Below, in pieces: positions 29,140 through 39,310 of a stretch of 64,000 bases of DNA (positions within the stretch are counted from its first letter, which is position 1; each line of letters opens with the position of its first letter). The translations under genes and the position numbers were made by a program. The notes beneath the pieces were generated by a model. The model searched no databases. It was not told the origin of the DNA and worked only from the letters and a program-made list of their open reading frames with translations. Source of the DNA: Rhodovulum tesquicola (GTDB taxonomy: Bacteria > Pseudomonadota > Alphaproteobacteria > Rhodobacterales > Rhodobacteraceae). The stretch covers positions 166,972 through 230,971 of the forward strand of contig NZ_JAMYDV010000001.1 of the NCBI RefSeq assembly GCF_024128855.1, read 5' to 3'.

Positions 29140-32100
29140 TCAAGGCAGGGCCGCGCGGGCAAGCGCCGCCTTGCCCAAGGCCTCGGGGATGGGCATCAGC
29201 AGCCCCGTCCGCGTCCACAGGATCGCGGTTTCGATCCGTGTCCCGGGATAGATCCCTGCCAGGGAATGGCCATAGGCGCCCATCTGGCGCAAGAGCCCTT
29301 CGGGCACATCCTCGGGCCGATCGGGGCTCAGGGCATTGGTCTTGAAATCGACCGCGCAAACGTGATCGGCGCCAACGATCAGCCGGTCGATGGTGCCGCG
29401 CAGCGGGCGGCCGTTCAGTTCGGCGGAAAACGGCACCTCGGCCAGCGTGCCGGGGGCAAAGACGGGAGCGAGCCGCGGATCGGCCAGCAGCGCCTCGGCC
29501 TCGGCGCGCAAGCTGTCGATCCCGGCTTCGGGTGCTGGCGGGTCGCAACGGGTCAGCAGCGCATGGGCCAGCGCCGGGCGGTCGGCGGGCGCGGCGGCGG
29601 GCAGGTGTTCCAGCAGCAGGTGCAGCCATGTGCCCCGCGCCATCGCCGCCTCGGCCGCAAGCCCGCCTGCCTCGCCCGCCATCACCTTGGCCCCGCCCAG
29701 ATCAGACGGCGAGAGCGGCTGCGGCGGGCGTGGCGGGCGCTGGGCCTCGCGCTGCGTCCAATCGGGCAGCGCCAGGGCCGGCGCCGGTGCCGGGCGCTCG
29801 TCCGCGGCAGCATCGCCCCAATCGCCCAATTCGTAACGCTGCCCGGTCGCGAAGCCGAAATCCCAGGTCACCGCGCCGGCCCGGTCCAGCCCCGCCGCGA
29901 TCCGGCTGTACCAATCGCTGCCATCCTTGGTCAGCTTGCCCGCCGCGGCGACGATCAGCCATTGCTCGGCCCGCGTCATCGCGACGTAAAGCAGCCGGGC
30001 GCGTTCCTCCTCCTCGCGCCGCACCCGCGCCTCATGCGCCGCAGCCAGCGCGGGCGGGCGGTCCTCGGCGGGCGTCTTCCAGGCGATGCTGCCATTTTCC
30101 AGCAGGTATAGCTGGTCGTGGATGCGCACTTGCCGGGCCGCCGTATCGGGCAGGATCACCACCGGCGCCTCAAGCCCCTTGGCGCCATGCACGGTCATCA
30201 CCCGCAGCCGGTTTCCCGCGGAATCGAGCTGGCGCTTGATCTCGACCTCGTCGCTTTCAAGCCAGCCCAGGAACCCGGTCAGCGAGGGCACCTCGGTCCG
30301 TTCATAGGCCAGCGCCTGCGCCAGCAGCGCGTCGATCCCGTCCTCGGCCTCGTCGCCCAGCCGGGCGATCAGGCGGCGGCGGCCGTCATGCCGGGTCAGG
30401 ATACGTTCCAGCAATTCGTAGGGCCGCAGGAAATCGGCCTCGTCGCGCAGGGCGGTCAGGATGGATTTCGTCTCTGTTCCGGCCCAATCCGCGTCGCGAA
30501 GCGCCTGCCACAGCCAGGCATGGCCTCGCCCCGCGGCCAGCCGGTAAAGTGCTGCCTCGTCCCAGCCGAACAGCGGCGAGCGCAGCGCGCAGGCCAGCGA
30601 CAGGTCGTCCTCGGGCAGCGCGAGAAAGGACAGCAGCGCGGTCAGATCGCGCACCGCCAGTTCGCCGCCGATCTTGAGCCGGTCGGCGCCCGCCACGTCC
30701 AGCCCCTCGGCCTTGCAGGCGCGGATGATCTCGTGGAAAAGGTCCGACCGCCGCTGCACCAGGATCAGAAAATCCCGCTCGCGCAGCTTGCGCCGCCTGA
30801 AGCCGCCCTGCTCCTTGACCGCAATCGTCTCGCCCCGGTCGATCATCCCCCGGATCGCGCCCGCCACCTGCCGGGCCAGCCGGACCGTGTGATGCTCCTC
30901 GGCCAGCATGTCGACCGGCTCTGCCCAGTCGCCCGCCTCGGGCTTTTCGCTGTCCTCGACTACCGGCCAGAGATCGACGCGCCCCGGCAGATCGGCATGG
31001 AACGCCCGGTGCAGCATGTCGCGGTCCAGCCCCTGCCGCGCGCCTTCGGGAAAGGTCAGATCGACCACGTTCAGGATCGCGGGCGAGGAGCGGAAGGAAT
31101 ATTCCAGCGTCAGATCGACCAGCGTGCGGTCGATCCCGCGCAACCGCTCTCCAAAAGCCGCCTTCATCCGGTCGAACCCGCCCGGATCGGCGCCCTGGAA
31201 GGAATAGATCGACTGCTTCTTGTCGCCGACGACGAATATCGTCCGCTCGACCCCTTCGCGCGCCCCGCGCCCGGCGGTGAATTCCTGCGCCAGCAATTCG
31301 ATCACCGCCCATTGCGCGGGGCTTGTGTCCTGCGCCTCGTCCACAAGGATGTGGTCCAGACCGCCATCCAGCCGGAACAGCACCCATTGCGCGACGCCGG
31401 GATCGGTCAGCAACGCGCGGGCCTTCAGGATCAGGTCATCGAAATCCAGCCAGCCATGCGCCTGCTTGCGGCGGGCATAGCGCGGCAGGAAAGCGGCGGC
31501 AAAGCGGTGCAGCGCCAATGTCCGCTCGGCGGCGTCCCGCGCGATACGGGGCGCGCGCGCGCCCTCGACCCGGACCATCAGCGCGTTCAGATCGTCCAGC
31601 GCGGGGCCAAGGGCGGCCTGCGTCGCCTTGGTGGGAAAGGCGCCGATCTTGGCCGAAAACGGCTGCTTGGCGCCCGAGCCGGTCAGGAAGACCGCCTCAA
31701 GCCCGGCCAGAAGCGCCGTATCGGGCCGGGTCAGATCCAGCGCGGCAAGGCGCACCGCATCCTTCTGATCGGTCGAGCTTCCCGCACGCAGGGCGGGCAG
31801 AAGCGATGCCATCAGATCGGCCTCGGCCCCCGTCAGAACCTGCGCCATCAAGGCCGCCGCATCGAACCCCGGCGCCAGCCCGAACAGCCGCCAGATCGCA
31901 TCCGCATCCCCCGCCCCGGAAAAGCGGTCGCGCTGTCCCGCGATCTCGGCGGTCAGGGCGTCTAGGTCTTCGTCGGTGTGGAACCGCGCCAGCCCGGCAA
32001 AGACCGCTGCCTCCGGCCCCTCGGCCATCTCCTCGACGATCTCGGCCCGCAGACGCCGCGCCGCGCGGTCGTCCATCTCGGCGAATTGCGGCGAGACGCC

Positions 32101-32514
32101 CGCCTCCAGCGGGAACCGCCGCAAGAGGGACGCGCAGAAGGAATGGATGGTCTGGATCTTCAGCCCGCCGGGCGTCTCGATTGCGCGCGCGAAAAGCCGC
32201 CGCGCCTCGCGCAGCAGTGCGGCCTCGATCGGGCCGTCCACGCCAAGTTCGTGCAGCGCGCGGCGCAGATCGGCATCGCCCAGCATCGCCCAGCCGCCCA
32301 GCCGTTCGAACAGCCGGTTCTGCATCTCGCTGGCGGCGGCCTTGGTATAGGTCAGGCACAGGATGCGCTGCGGCGGCACCCGGTTCAGCAAGAGCCGCGC
32401 CACCCGGTCGGTCAGCACCCGCGTCTTGCCCGAGCCTGCATTCGCCCCCAGCCAGGTGGAGTTCGCCGGATCCGCCGCCTGGACCTGGCGCTCGGTCGCA
32501 TCATGGCGCCTCAT
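29140..32514 (-). CDS. addA: Double-strand break repair helicase-nuclease AddA
   Basis: AddA is the UvrD-like helicase and nuclease subunit of AddAB, the alphaproteobacterial counterpart of RecBCD. The protein of about 1124 residues has Walker [24 protein letters not shown] near residue 20, [68 protein letters not shown], and a C-terminal PD-(D/E)XK nuclease with CAVDFKTN and [15 protein letters not shown]. The start ATG 32514 overlaps the addB stop as ATGA. The longer open frame to 32556 is not family-like. Confidence 0.96.
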   Translation of the reverse strand: MRRHDATERQVQAADPANSTWLGANAGSGKTRVLTDRVARLLLNRVPPQRILCLTYTKAAASEMQNRLFERLGGWAMLGDADLRRALHELGVDGPIEAALLREARRLFARAIETPGGLKIQTIHSFCASLLRRFPLEAGVSPQFAEMDDRAARRLRAEIVEEMAEGPEAAVFAGLARFHTDEDLDALTAEIAGQRDRFSGAGDADAIWRLFGLAPGFDAAALMAQVLTGAEADLMASLLPALRAGSSTDQKDAVRLAALDLTRPDTALLAGLEAVFLTGSGAKQPFSAKIGAFPTKATQAALGPALDDLNALMVRVEGARAPRIARDAAERTLALHRFAAAFLPRYARRKQAHGWLDFDDLILKARALLTDPGVAQWVLFRLDGGLDHILVDEAQDTSPAQWAVIELLAQEFTAGRGAREGVERTIFVVGDKKQSIYSFQGADPGGFDRMKAAFGERLRGIDRTLVDLTLEYSFRSSPAILNVVDLTFPEGARQGLDRDMLHRAFHADLPGRVDLWPVVEDSEKPEAGDWAEPVDMLAEEHHTVRLARQVAGAIRGMIDRGETIAVKEQGGFRRRKLRERDFLILVQRRSDLFHEIIRACKAEGLDVAGADRLKIGGELAVRDLTALLSFLALPEDDLSLACALRSPLFGWDEAALYRLAAGRGHAWLWQALRDADWAGTETKSILTALRDEADFLRPYELLERILTRHDGRRRLIARLGDEAEDGIDALLAQALAYERTEVPSLTGFLGWLESDEVEIKRQLDSAGNRLRVMTVHGAKGLEAPVVILPDTAARQVRIHDQLYLLENGSIAWKTPAEDRPPALAAAHEARVRREEEERARLLYVAMTRAEQWLIVAAAGKLTKDGSDWYSRIAAGLDRAGAVTWDFGFATGQRYELGDWGDAAADERPAPAPALALPDWTQREAQRPPRPPQPLSPSDLGGAKVMAGEAGGLAAEAAMARGTWLHLLLEHLPAAAPADRPALAHALLTRCDPPAPEAGIDSLRAEAEALLADPRLAPVFAPGTLAEVPFSAELNGRPLRGTIDRLIVGADHVCAVDFKTNALSPDRPEDVPEGLLRQMGAYGHSLAGIYPGTRIETAILWTRTGLLMPIPEALGKAALARAALP

Positions 32515-35453
32515 CCGCCGACCTCCATCGCGAGGGGGGCGTCGGTCTCGTCCCATTCGCCGAAGCGCGACAGCAGGTCGTAATCGGTCCGATCCGTCCG
32601 CTTCTGCAACCGGCTGCGCGCGGTGTATCCCTGTTCGGGCCGCGCATAATGCGCGATCAGCCGCCCAAGCTCGGCCCAGGTGCGAGCGACCAGCCCGTTT
32701 TCAAGCGGGTTCGTCACGGTTTTCGGCGGGTTGCCCAGGCCCAGATAGCTGACCTCATGCACCGGGGCGGCGGCGATGCCCTCGAACCCGCCGCGTTCGG
32801 CGATGCAGGCTTCCAGCAGCAACTGCTTGTCGAAGACTTCCATCGCCTTCTGGCTGGGCGGCGTGCCGGTCTTGTAATCGTAGATCACCAGCTGCCCGTC
32901 ATCGCGCAGGTCGATCCGGTCGGCATTCGCGGTCAGCCGGAACCCGTCGGGCAGCGCCACCGCCCCGGCACGCTCGCGGGCGATGCACTGCGCAGCGGCT
33001 TGCCGTTTGGCCTCGTCCCGCACGAACCCGGCCGCGACGCGGCCCAACCGCGCCCGCCACAGCGCTCGCGCTGCGGGCCAGGGCGCATCCTCGGCCAGAA
33101 CGGAATCGGCCAGCGCCATCAGGCGCGCCTCGGCCTGGGCCGGATCGGGGTCAAGCGGCTCGGCCAGGAAGCGTTCCAGAACCTTGTGCAGAACCGTGCC
33201 GCGCAGGGGCGCATCGGCCTGGTGGCACAGCGGGTCGAGCGGTTTCAGCCGCAGGATATGGCGCGCATAGACGGCGTAGGGATCGCGGATCAACCGCTCG
33301 ACAGCCGTCACCGACAATTGCGCGGGCCGATCGGCGACGGGCGGCCGGGGCGAGGGGCGCGGGGCGGCCGGGATGGGCGCGGCGGGCCGTTCCAGCGCAT
33401 CGGCAAGGCGCAGCCATTCTGCGCCGCGGGCCCGCATCGCCTTCAGCGCCTCGGGTCCGCCGGTGACCTTCAGCCCGTCCAGCAGGTTGGTCAGCCGGTT
33501 CAGCCAGCGCGCGGGAACGGTCTGTGCCTCGGCATCGCGGATCGCGCGGCTCAGCACGATTTCGGGGGCACAGATCGCCTGCTGGTAGTCATGCGCGGCC
33601 AGCCCGATCCGGCGCTCGGGCAGCAACAGGCCAAGCTGGGCGCGCATCTGGCGATTGAGCCAGGGATCGGGCGCGGGCGTCTCTGGCCAGGAGCCTTCGT
33701 TCAGCCCGGCCAGGATCACCAGATCGGCCCCCTGAACGCGGGCTTCCAGCGTGCCCCAGATCATGATGCCGGGATGCGGTTCGGGGGCCGAGCGGACCTC
33801 GTGCTTGCGCAGGATGGCCTCGAACAGGGCGGCGTAATCGGCGGGCGACATCTCGCCCCCGGCGTCGGCTTCGGCTTGCAGGGCATCGCAGGCCGCGCGC
33901 GCAACCTCGCCTGCCGCCTCGGCCCAAAGCCCCCCGCTGCCCGCGCCCTCCGGCCCACCGGCCAGTGTCTCGGCCAGCGCAAGATGGCGCGCGACATGGG
34001 CCGACAAAGGCTCTGTTCCGGCCCGATCCAGCCCGTCGAGCGCCCCGCCCAGCCATGCGGCCCAGTCAACGCGCCCATCCGTGCGCCCCTTGCCCGCCCA
34101 GTCGCGCAGCGCCGCGCCATCGGGAAAGGCCGGGCCATGGCGGCGCAAATGCAACTCAAGCTCGCGCGTCCAGAGCAGATGCTGCGCCCGCTGGCCCAGG
34201 CCCGAGGCGGTCAGCGGATGCTTGAGCAGCGCCAGCAGCCCCGCCACCGTCAACCGCTGGCCGAACACCCCCGCCACCTGCCGCAGGAACCGGCCCGGCG
34301 GCGACAGCGGCAGCGGCACCCCCCCGCTATCGTCGGGCAGGATGCCCCAGCGGTCCAGCGCGGCGGCGACCTGCCGGGTCAGGGTGCGGTTCGGGGTGAT
34401 GAGCGCCGCATTTCGTCCGGCCTCGGCCGCCTCGCGCAGCCGCAAGGCGACGGCCAGCGCCTCGGCCCGCGGCGAGGCTGCCTCGATCAGGGCCATGCGG
34501 GCGGTGGCCTCGTCCAGATAAGTAAGGCGCGGTCCCTCATCCATCCACTGATCCGTCACCGGTGCAGGCCGCAGCGCGAGCGAGACAAGCCGGTTGCGCG
34601 CCGGGCTTGGCGGCTGGGCATCGGCATCCCAGGGCTGCACCGCCGCCGCGTCCATCTCCAGCGCGTCCAGCAGGCGGCGAAAGCGGTATTGCGGATGATC
34701 CTCGGCCGCCAGCGCCTCGTCGAGGCTGGCCCAGGTCGCGCCCGGCATGTCGAAATCGAAACCCGGCAGGACCACCGCCCCTTGCGGCAGCCGCGCAACC
34801 GCCGCCATGAACAGCGCCGTCGCGCCCCGCGACCCCGTGCTGCCCGCAACGATCACCGGATGCCCGGGCGGATCGGTCCGCCACCGCGCGGCCAGCCGTT
34901 GCGCCGCCATCCGCTGACGGGCGCCGTCATTGCCGCGCGCCGTCGGGTCGGGGCCGAGATAGGCGTCGACAAGGCCAAGAAAGCGCCGCGACCGTGCCCA
35001 ATGCGCCGACAGATCGCCCATGTCGAGACGGTCCAGCGCCTGCGGATCCACGCCTTCGGCCAGCATCTCGTCCATCAGCCGCGCAAGGCTGTCGGCAAGG
35101 TCGAAGATCGAACTGCGCGGCGCGAGATCCGGTTCGATTTCCAGAAGTTTGCCCACAAGCGTCGCAAGTTCCAGCTTGCGGCGCAGCGGCGAGGGGGGCG
35201 CGGGCAGGTCGGCCAGCACCGGATGGCTGCCCAGTTCGGCCACCAGCCGGATGCGGGGCCAAAGCCGCGGGGGGCTGGCGGCCAGCAAATCCTGCAAGCG
35301 CCGCCGCATGCGCTGGGTGTTCACCCATATCTCGGTCCGCGCCCAGGCGTCGGGCGGGGCGTCGGCCAGCCGCTGCTCCAGCCCAGTCAGGAAGGCGGCC
35401 GGGAAATCGGTGCCCGGCGGCAGGCCGAACAGGCGGGGCACGCTGTCAGCCAT
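32511..35453 (-). CDS. addB: Double-strand break repair protein AddB
   Basis: AddB is the partner of AddA. From ATG 35453 it is 980 residues, starting MADSVPRLFGLPPGTDFPAAFLTGLEQRL. It has an inactivated-helicase-like body (VIVAGSTGSRGATALFMAAVARLPQG) and a C-terminal nuclease domain (LSVTAVERLIRDPYAVYARHILRLKPLDPL, then VIYDYKTGTPPSQK). Where Bacillus AddB has the first iron-sulfur cysteine of a CPY motif, this protein reads RDPYAVYAR, so the cluster appears absent. The frame stays open to 35822 but that stretch is not protein-like. It overlaps the next gene upstream by 8 bases. Confidence 0.94.
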   Translation of the reverse strand: MADSVPRLFGLPPGTDFPAAFLTGLEQRLADAPPDAWARTEIWVNTQRMRRRLQDLLAASPPRLWPRIRLVAELGSHPVLADLPAPPSPLRRKLELATLVGKLLEIEPDLAPRSSIFDLADSLARLMDEMLAEGVDPQALDRLDMGDLSAHWARSRRFLGLVDAYLGPDPTARGNDGARQRMAAQRLAARWRTDPPGHPVIVAGSTGSRGATALFMAAVARLPQGAVVLPGFDFDMPGATWASLDEALAAEDHPQYRFRRLLDALEMDAAAVQPWDADAQPPSPARNRLVSLALRPAPVTDQWMDEGPRLTYLDEATARMALIEAASPRAEALAVALRLREAAEAGRNAALITPNRTLTRQVAAALDRWGILPDDSGGVPLPLSPPGRFLRQVAGVFGQRLTVAGLLALLKHPLTASGLGQRAQHLLWTRELELHLRRHGPAFPDGAALRDWAGKGRTDGRVDWAAWLGGALDGLDRAGTEPLSAHVARHLALAETLAGGPEGAGSGGLWAEAAGEVARAACDALQAEADAGGEMSPADYAALFEAILRKHEVRSAPEPHPGIMIWGTLEARVQGADLVILAGLNEGSWPETPAPDPWLNRQMRAQLGLLLPERRIGLAAHDYQQAICAPEIVLSRAIRDAEAQTVPARWLNRLTNLLDGLKVTGGPEALKAMRARGAEWLRLADALERPAAPIPAAPRPSPRPPVADRPAQLSVTAVERLIRDPYAVYARHILRLKPLDPLCHQADAPLRGTVLHKVLERFLAEPLDPDPAQAEARLMALADSVLAEDAPWPAARALWRARLGRVAAGFVRDEAKRQAAAQCIARERAGAVALPDGFRLTANADRIDLRDDGQLVIYDYKTGTPPSQKAMEVFDKQLLLEACIAERGGFEGIAAAPVHEVSYLGLGNPPKTVTNPLENGLVARTWAELGRLIAHYARPEQGYTARSRLQKRTDRTDYDLLSRFGEWDETDAPLAMEVGG

Positions 35454-36132
35454 CGCCCGCCTCGGCCAGCATCGCTTCGGCCTCGGCGATGCCGCCCGGA
35501 TGGCCGACATCGCACCAGCCGCCCCCGTGCAGGATACCGTAAAGCCGCCCCGCGGCGATCGCCCTGTCCCAGATGCAGTTGAGCGAGAATGCCTCCTCGG
35601 CGATCTCGCCCAGCAGTTCCGTCCGGACGATCTGCGCCCCGGTATAGACCGATGGTCCCGCGCGGCTGACCCGGCCTTCGGCGTCCAGCGCGAAATCGCC
35701 CTTGCCGCGATAGCCGCGCGCCGCGTCGGCCGCGACCAGCAGCAAGAGCGCGTCCATGCGGTCCGGATCCCATGCGTCGGCCAGCCGACGCAGCGGGTTC
35801 GGCCCGGTCCAGATCGCGTCACTGTTCAGCGTGAAGACGGTGTCCGCGCCCAGAAGCGGCAGCGCCTTGCGCAGCCCGCCGCCTGTGTCCAGGATCGCGC
35901 CCGCCTCGTGCGAGATCGTGACGCCGCGCCCGGACAGATGGTCATGCAGTTGCTCGGCCCGGTAATGGGTGTTGACCACGATCCGGGCGATCCCGGCATC
36001 CCTTGCCAGATCCAGCGCATGGTCGATCAGCGCGCGGCCCGCGACCGCGATCAGGGGTTTGGGCCGGTCGGCGGTCAGCGCGCCCATGCGCGTGCCGAAC
36101 CCGGCGGCAAACAGCATCAGCGCATCGGGCAT
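35446..36132 (-). CDS. murU: Nucleotidyltransferase, MurU-like (MurNAc-1-phosphate uridylyltransferase)
   Basis: It likely transfers UMP to MurNAc-1-phosphate, making UDP-MurNAc in cell-wall recycling. The 228 residues start with the sugar-nucleotidyltransferase signature LFAAGFGTRMGALTADRPKPLIAVAGRALIDHAL, then IVVNTHYRAEQLHDHL and FTLNSDAIWTG. It lies directly after an AmgK-like kinase gene with a 16-base overlap, the same pairing that defines the AmgK-MurU route in Pseudomonas. Without that neighbour it would be only a generic NDP-sugar pyrophosphorylase. Confidence 0.8.
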   Translation of the reverse strand: MPDALMLFAAGFGTRMGALTADRPKPLIAVAGRALIDHALDLARDAGIARIVVNTHYRAEQLHDHLSGRGVTISHEAGAILDTGGGLRKALPLLGADTVFTLNSDAIWTGPNPLRRLADAWDPDRMDALLLLVAADAARGYRGKGDFALDAEGRVSRAGPSVYTGAQIVRTELLGEIAEEAFSLNCIWDRAIAAGRLYGILHGGGWCDVGHPGGIAEAEAMLAEAGDG

Positions 36133-37133
36133 TTTCGGGCGATCCGGTCGAGAAGGGCGGGTTCGGGCGGCGGGATTAGGTCCAGCACCTGCGCGCGCAA
36201 GGGGGCAAGGTCGGGATGGGACAGGTCGCGCATCAGGTGCCCCCAGACCCGCGGCAGCAGGGGCAGATAGCCGGGCTTGCCGTCGCGCAGGCAGAGCCGG
36301 GCAAAGACGCCCAGGATGCGCAGGTTGCGCTGCGCGCCCAGCAGGGCATAGGCACGCTCGAAGGCATCGGGCGGCGTGCCGGCCGCCGCGACATAGCGCG
36401 CCCGCATCCGCGATTGCAGCGCCGGATCGACATCGCGCCGCGCATCCTCCAGCAGCGAGACCAGATCATAGGCCGGGTGCCCGCGCAGCGCGTCCTGGAA
36501 GTCGAGAAGACCGACCCGCGCAAACCCCTGCCGCGCGGGCAGCCAGATCAGGTTCTCGGCGTGATAGTCGCGCAGGATCAGCACGGAGGGCGACGCATGT
36601 TCGGCCAACATCGTCTCTATTCCGGCCCGAAACGCCTCTGACGTACCATCGGGGGCGGGGGCGGGGGCGTCGATGCCCGGAAGATACCACTCGAAGGGCA
36701 GGCAGGCGAGCCGCGCCATCGCCGCCGCATCATAGGCGCCAAGGCCCGAGGGGGGCGGCGCGCGGTGCAGCTCGGCCAGCAGGTCGACCGCGGCGGCATA
36801 AAGCGTTTCTTCCTGCGCCGGGTCGCGCGCCGCCACCCGCACGAAAAGATCGTCGCCCAGATCCTCCAGCAGCAACAGGCCCGCCCCCGGATCGGCCGAC
36901 AGGATCGTGGGCGCGGACAGACCCAAGCCGGACAGATGCCGCGCGATGGCAAGGAAGGGGCGCACATCCTCGCCCCGCTCGGCGGGCGCATCCATCAGCA
37001 CTGCGGTTCGCAGCCCGTCGGTCAGCCGCTCATAGCGCCGGTTCGAGGCATCACCTGCCAGCGGGCGGCGCGCGGCCCCGCCCCAGCCTGCGCCCGACAG
37101 GAAGGCGGCGATCAATTCGGCCCGCTCAGGCAT
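36117..37133 (-). CDS. amgK: Aminoglycoside-phosphotransferase-fold sugar kinase, AmgK-like
   Basis: It likely phosphorylates the anomeric hydroxyl of MurNAc/GlcNAc. The 338 residues show the kinase N-lobe RRPLAGDASNRRYERL, hinge LLLLEDLGDDLFVRV, catalytic loop LILRDYHAENLIWL, and metal loop VGLLDFQDALRGHPAYDLVSLLEDARRDV. The start ATG 37133 overlaps tsaE by 8 bases. The upstream open extension to 37376 is a shadow of tsaE. The position between tsaE and murU is typical of alphaproteobacteria. Confidence 0.82.
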   Translation of the reverse strand: MPERAELIAAFLSGAGWGGAARRPLAGDASNRRYERLTDGLRTAVLMDAPAERGEDVRPFLAIARHLSGLGLSAPTILSADPGAGLLLLEDLGDDLFVRVAARDPAQEETLYAAAVDLLAELHRAPPPSGLGAYDAAAMARLACLPFEWYLPGIDAPAPAPDGTSEAFRAGIETMLAEHASPSVLILRDYHAENLIWLPARQGFARVGLLDFQDALRGHPAYDLVSLLEDARRDVDPALQSRMRARYVAAAGTPPDAFERAYALLGAQRNLRILGVFARLCLRDGKPGYLPLLPRVWGHLMRDLSHPDLAPLRAQVLDLIPPPEPALLDRIARKCPMR

Positions 37134-37641
37134 CGGCGGCGATCTCGGCAAGGGCGGCATCCAGACGATCCGACCATGCGGGATCGGTGAAGGACAGAAC
37201 CGCCTCGCGACCTTCCTCGTCCGCGCCCTGCGTAAGGCGCAGCCGCAACGCCCCCGCCGGTGCAAGATCGCCCAGCCGGTCCGGCCATTCGACAAGGCAA
37301 AGCGCGGTGCCGAACGCCTCGTCGAGGCCCAGTTCGACCACCTCGTCGGGATGGGACAGGCGGTAAAGATCGGCATGCCAGATCTCGACCGGCCCGACCT
37401 GATAGACCTGAACCAGCGTGAAGGTCGGCGAGGGCACGTCCTCGGGCGGCAGGCCCGCGCGAGTGCGCAGCGCGCCGATCAGCGCCCGGGAAAACGCCGT
37501 CTTGCCCGCGCCGATCGGACCCTCCAGCAGGATCGTGTCGCCCGCGCGCAGCAGCCCGGCCATCCGGTCCGCAAAGGCCCGCATCCCGGCCTCCGAGGCA
37601 AGCGTCAGGCGGATCGCGAAAGGGGCGGGATGGTGCGGCAT
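37126..37641 (-). CDS. tsaE: tRNA t6A biosynthesis ATPase TsaE
   Basis: It supports the TsaB-TsaD complex making N6-threonylcarbamoyladenosine at A37 of ANN-reading tRNAs. The 171 residues hold the P-loop ILLEGPIGAGKTAFSRALIGAL, then PSPTFTLVQVYQV and WHADLYRLSHPDEVVELGLDEAF, and VEWPDRLG. TsaD is encoded about 10.5 kb away in this window. Confidence 0.95.
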   Translation of the reverse strand: MPHHPAPFAIRLTLASEAGMRAFADRMAGLLRAGDTILLEGPIGAGKTAFSRALIGALRTRAGLPPEDVPSPTFTLVQVYQVGPVEIWHADLYRLSHPDEVVELGLDEAFGTALCLVEWPDRLGDLAPAGALRLRLTQGADEEGREAVLSFTDPAWSDRLDAALAEIAADA

Positions 37642-37683
37642 GGGCGCAGTCTTACGCCCCGGGCCGCGACCCGCAAGGCCGGA

Positions 37684-39228
37684 TCAGCCCACCGCGCGCG
37701 AAACCTCGGGCTGTGCGCCCTGGACCTGGCAGTCGGGGCGAAAGCCGACCAGAACCGCCCCGCCGCCCACCGATCGCAGCCGGCAGGCCAGCCTGCGCCC
37801 GTCGTGATGCACAAGGGTGCCCGACCACGGCTTTCTCTGGCGGATCATGCGGGACAGTTCGAGCGTGGTGCCGGTGTCCTCGGGCATGCAGTTCTGCTGC
37901 CAGCGTGCGATGGCTCCGGCGATGTCGGTGGTGCCCATCACCAGCATCGGGTCCTCGCCCCAAAGCTCGGCATAGGCGGCGTTCGACATGATCAGCAGCC
38001 CGGCGCCCGAGAACACGGCGATGGCCTCGTCCAGGCTGTCGATCACCGCCTGCCCGGTCTCGATCTCGCCGCGGAAGCGGCGGGTCAGCGACATCTCGGC
38101 GCTGATATCCTCGAACAGGAAGGCCACGGCACCGTCCGGGTGCGGCCGCCCGGTCACGCGGTAGACCTGCCCGGAAGGCAGGGTCCAGGTGTCGGAATAG
38201 ACGCCGTCCTGCGCGTCGCGTTCCAGCCTCACGATCTGTTCGCGCCAGGTGCGGTAATCCTTGGGCTCGGGCATCATCCGCGTCTCGCGCAGCCGATCCA
38301 GAACCGCGACCAGCGTTGGCCGCGCGGTCAGGAATTCGGGTTCCAGGTTGAACAGATCCAGCATCGCCGGATTGAACAGCACCAGTTCGCGCGCCCGGTT
38401 GAACACCGCCAGCCCGATCGGCAACTCGGCGAAGGTCTTTGTCAGGGTCTGGACGAAATTGCGCAGCGCGGTCTCGGCCCGGACCGCGGCATCCGCAGGC
38501 AGGGCAAAGCGCAGAAGCGCGCCATCGGCCGTCACCGAGACGCAGTCGAACCAGTGCTCGCGGCCGTCGTCGGTCTGGATCACCGCGCGATGCGGTGCGT
38601 TGTCGTCCTTGTCGGGGGGCGAGAACAGCGCCGGCAGCGGCCAGCTCAGCGGCGTGTCCGTGCCCTGGCAGCGGCGGACGAGCGTCAGATAGGCGCTGTT
38701 GGCCCAGGCGACGGCGCCCTCCTCGCCCTCTTGCCAGGCGGGGGTGGGCATTGCCTCGACGACATCGCGCAGCGTGGTCAGTTCCGCCGCCATCGCGGCC
38801 AGGCTTTGCGGATCGGGCGTGTCCTGCGCGCGGACTTCCTCCGGCAGGTGCAGCGACAGGCGCATCACGCCGTCAAGCCATGTCGCGGACAGTTGCGACG
38901 ACCCGCCCGCCTCGGTCAGCAGCGCGCTGCCCTCGCGGTCAAGCCGCGACATCCGATCCCGAAAGCAGGGAAACCGGGGGCCGACCAGCGCGCAAAGCCG
39001 ATGCCAGTCCGACAGTCCCGGCGGCCCGCCCGCCAGAAAGCGCAGCGCCTCGGGCGTCGCATCGACCAGTTGCTCGCCCTCGAACAGGAAAACCATGTCG
39101 GCCTCACCCTGCGCGGCCTTTTCCGGTCGGCCCAGGCGCGGGACGAGAGGCAGCACCAACAGCGCAAGCGCGGCCGTCGCGACCGATGTCGCCCCGAGGA
39201 TCATCGCGAAAACCCAGTCGACCGTCAT
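37684..39228 (-). CDS. Membrane-anchored PAS-domain protein without kinase domain
   Basis: The protein of about 514 residues starts with one membrane helix (WVFAMILGATSVATAALALLVLPLV), then several PAS-like segments (around 165-210, 270-320 with FAELPIGLAVFNRARELVLFNPAMLDLFNLE, and 385-430 with IDSLDEAIAVFSGAGLLIMSNAAYAELWGEDPML). It ends without a His-kinase H-box or ATP-binding domain, and no GGDEF or EAL motif is seen. It precedes regB across 82 bases in reverse order on the same strand and may act with that redox kinase (inference). ATG 39228 is preferred over 39261. Confidence 0.8.
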   Translation of the reverse strand: MTVDWVFAMILGATSVATAALALLVLPLVPRLGRPEKAAQGEADMVFLFEGEQLVDATPEALRFLAGGPPGLSDWHRLCALVGPRFPCFRDRMSRLDREGSALLTEAGGSSQLSATWLDGVMRLSLHLPEEVRAQDTPDPQSLAAMAAELTTLRDVVEAMPTPAWQEGEEGAVAWANSAYLTLVRRCQGTDTPLSWPLPALFSPPDKDDNAPHRAVIQTDDGREHWFDCVSVTADGALLRFALPADAAVRAETALRNFVQTLTKTFAELPIGLAVFNRARELVLFNPAMLDLFNLEPEFLTARPTLVAVLDRLRETRMMPEPKDYRTWREQIVRLERDAQDGVYSDTWTLPSGQVYRVTGRPHPDGAVAFLFEDISAEMSLTRRFRGEIETGQAVIDSLDEAIAVFSGAGLLIMSNAAYAELWGEDPMLVMGTTDIAGAIARWQQNCMPEDTGTTLELSRMIRQRKPWSGTLVHHDGRRLACRLRSVGGGAVLVGFRPDCQVQGAQPEVSRAVG

Positions 39229-39310
39229 GTCCTGTCCCACAGCCCGAAGCCTCGGGATCATGTTTTGGACATTAGGGTTAATGTCACGTTAATGCAGCGA
39301 TTGCCCGCGC

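Noticed and set aside
31323-35582. A 1419-codon open frame on the plus strand opposite addA and addB.
   Set aside because: Its product is Arg/Pro/Gly-rich with no domain, while the minus strand encodes intact AddA and AddB with all motifs. It is a shadow of high-GC codon usage.
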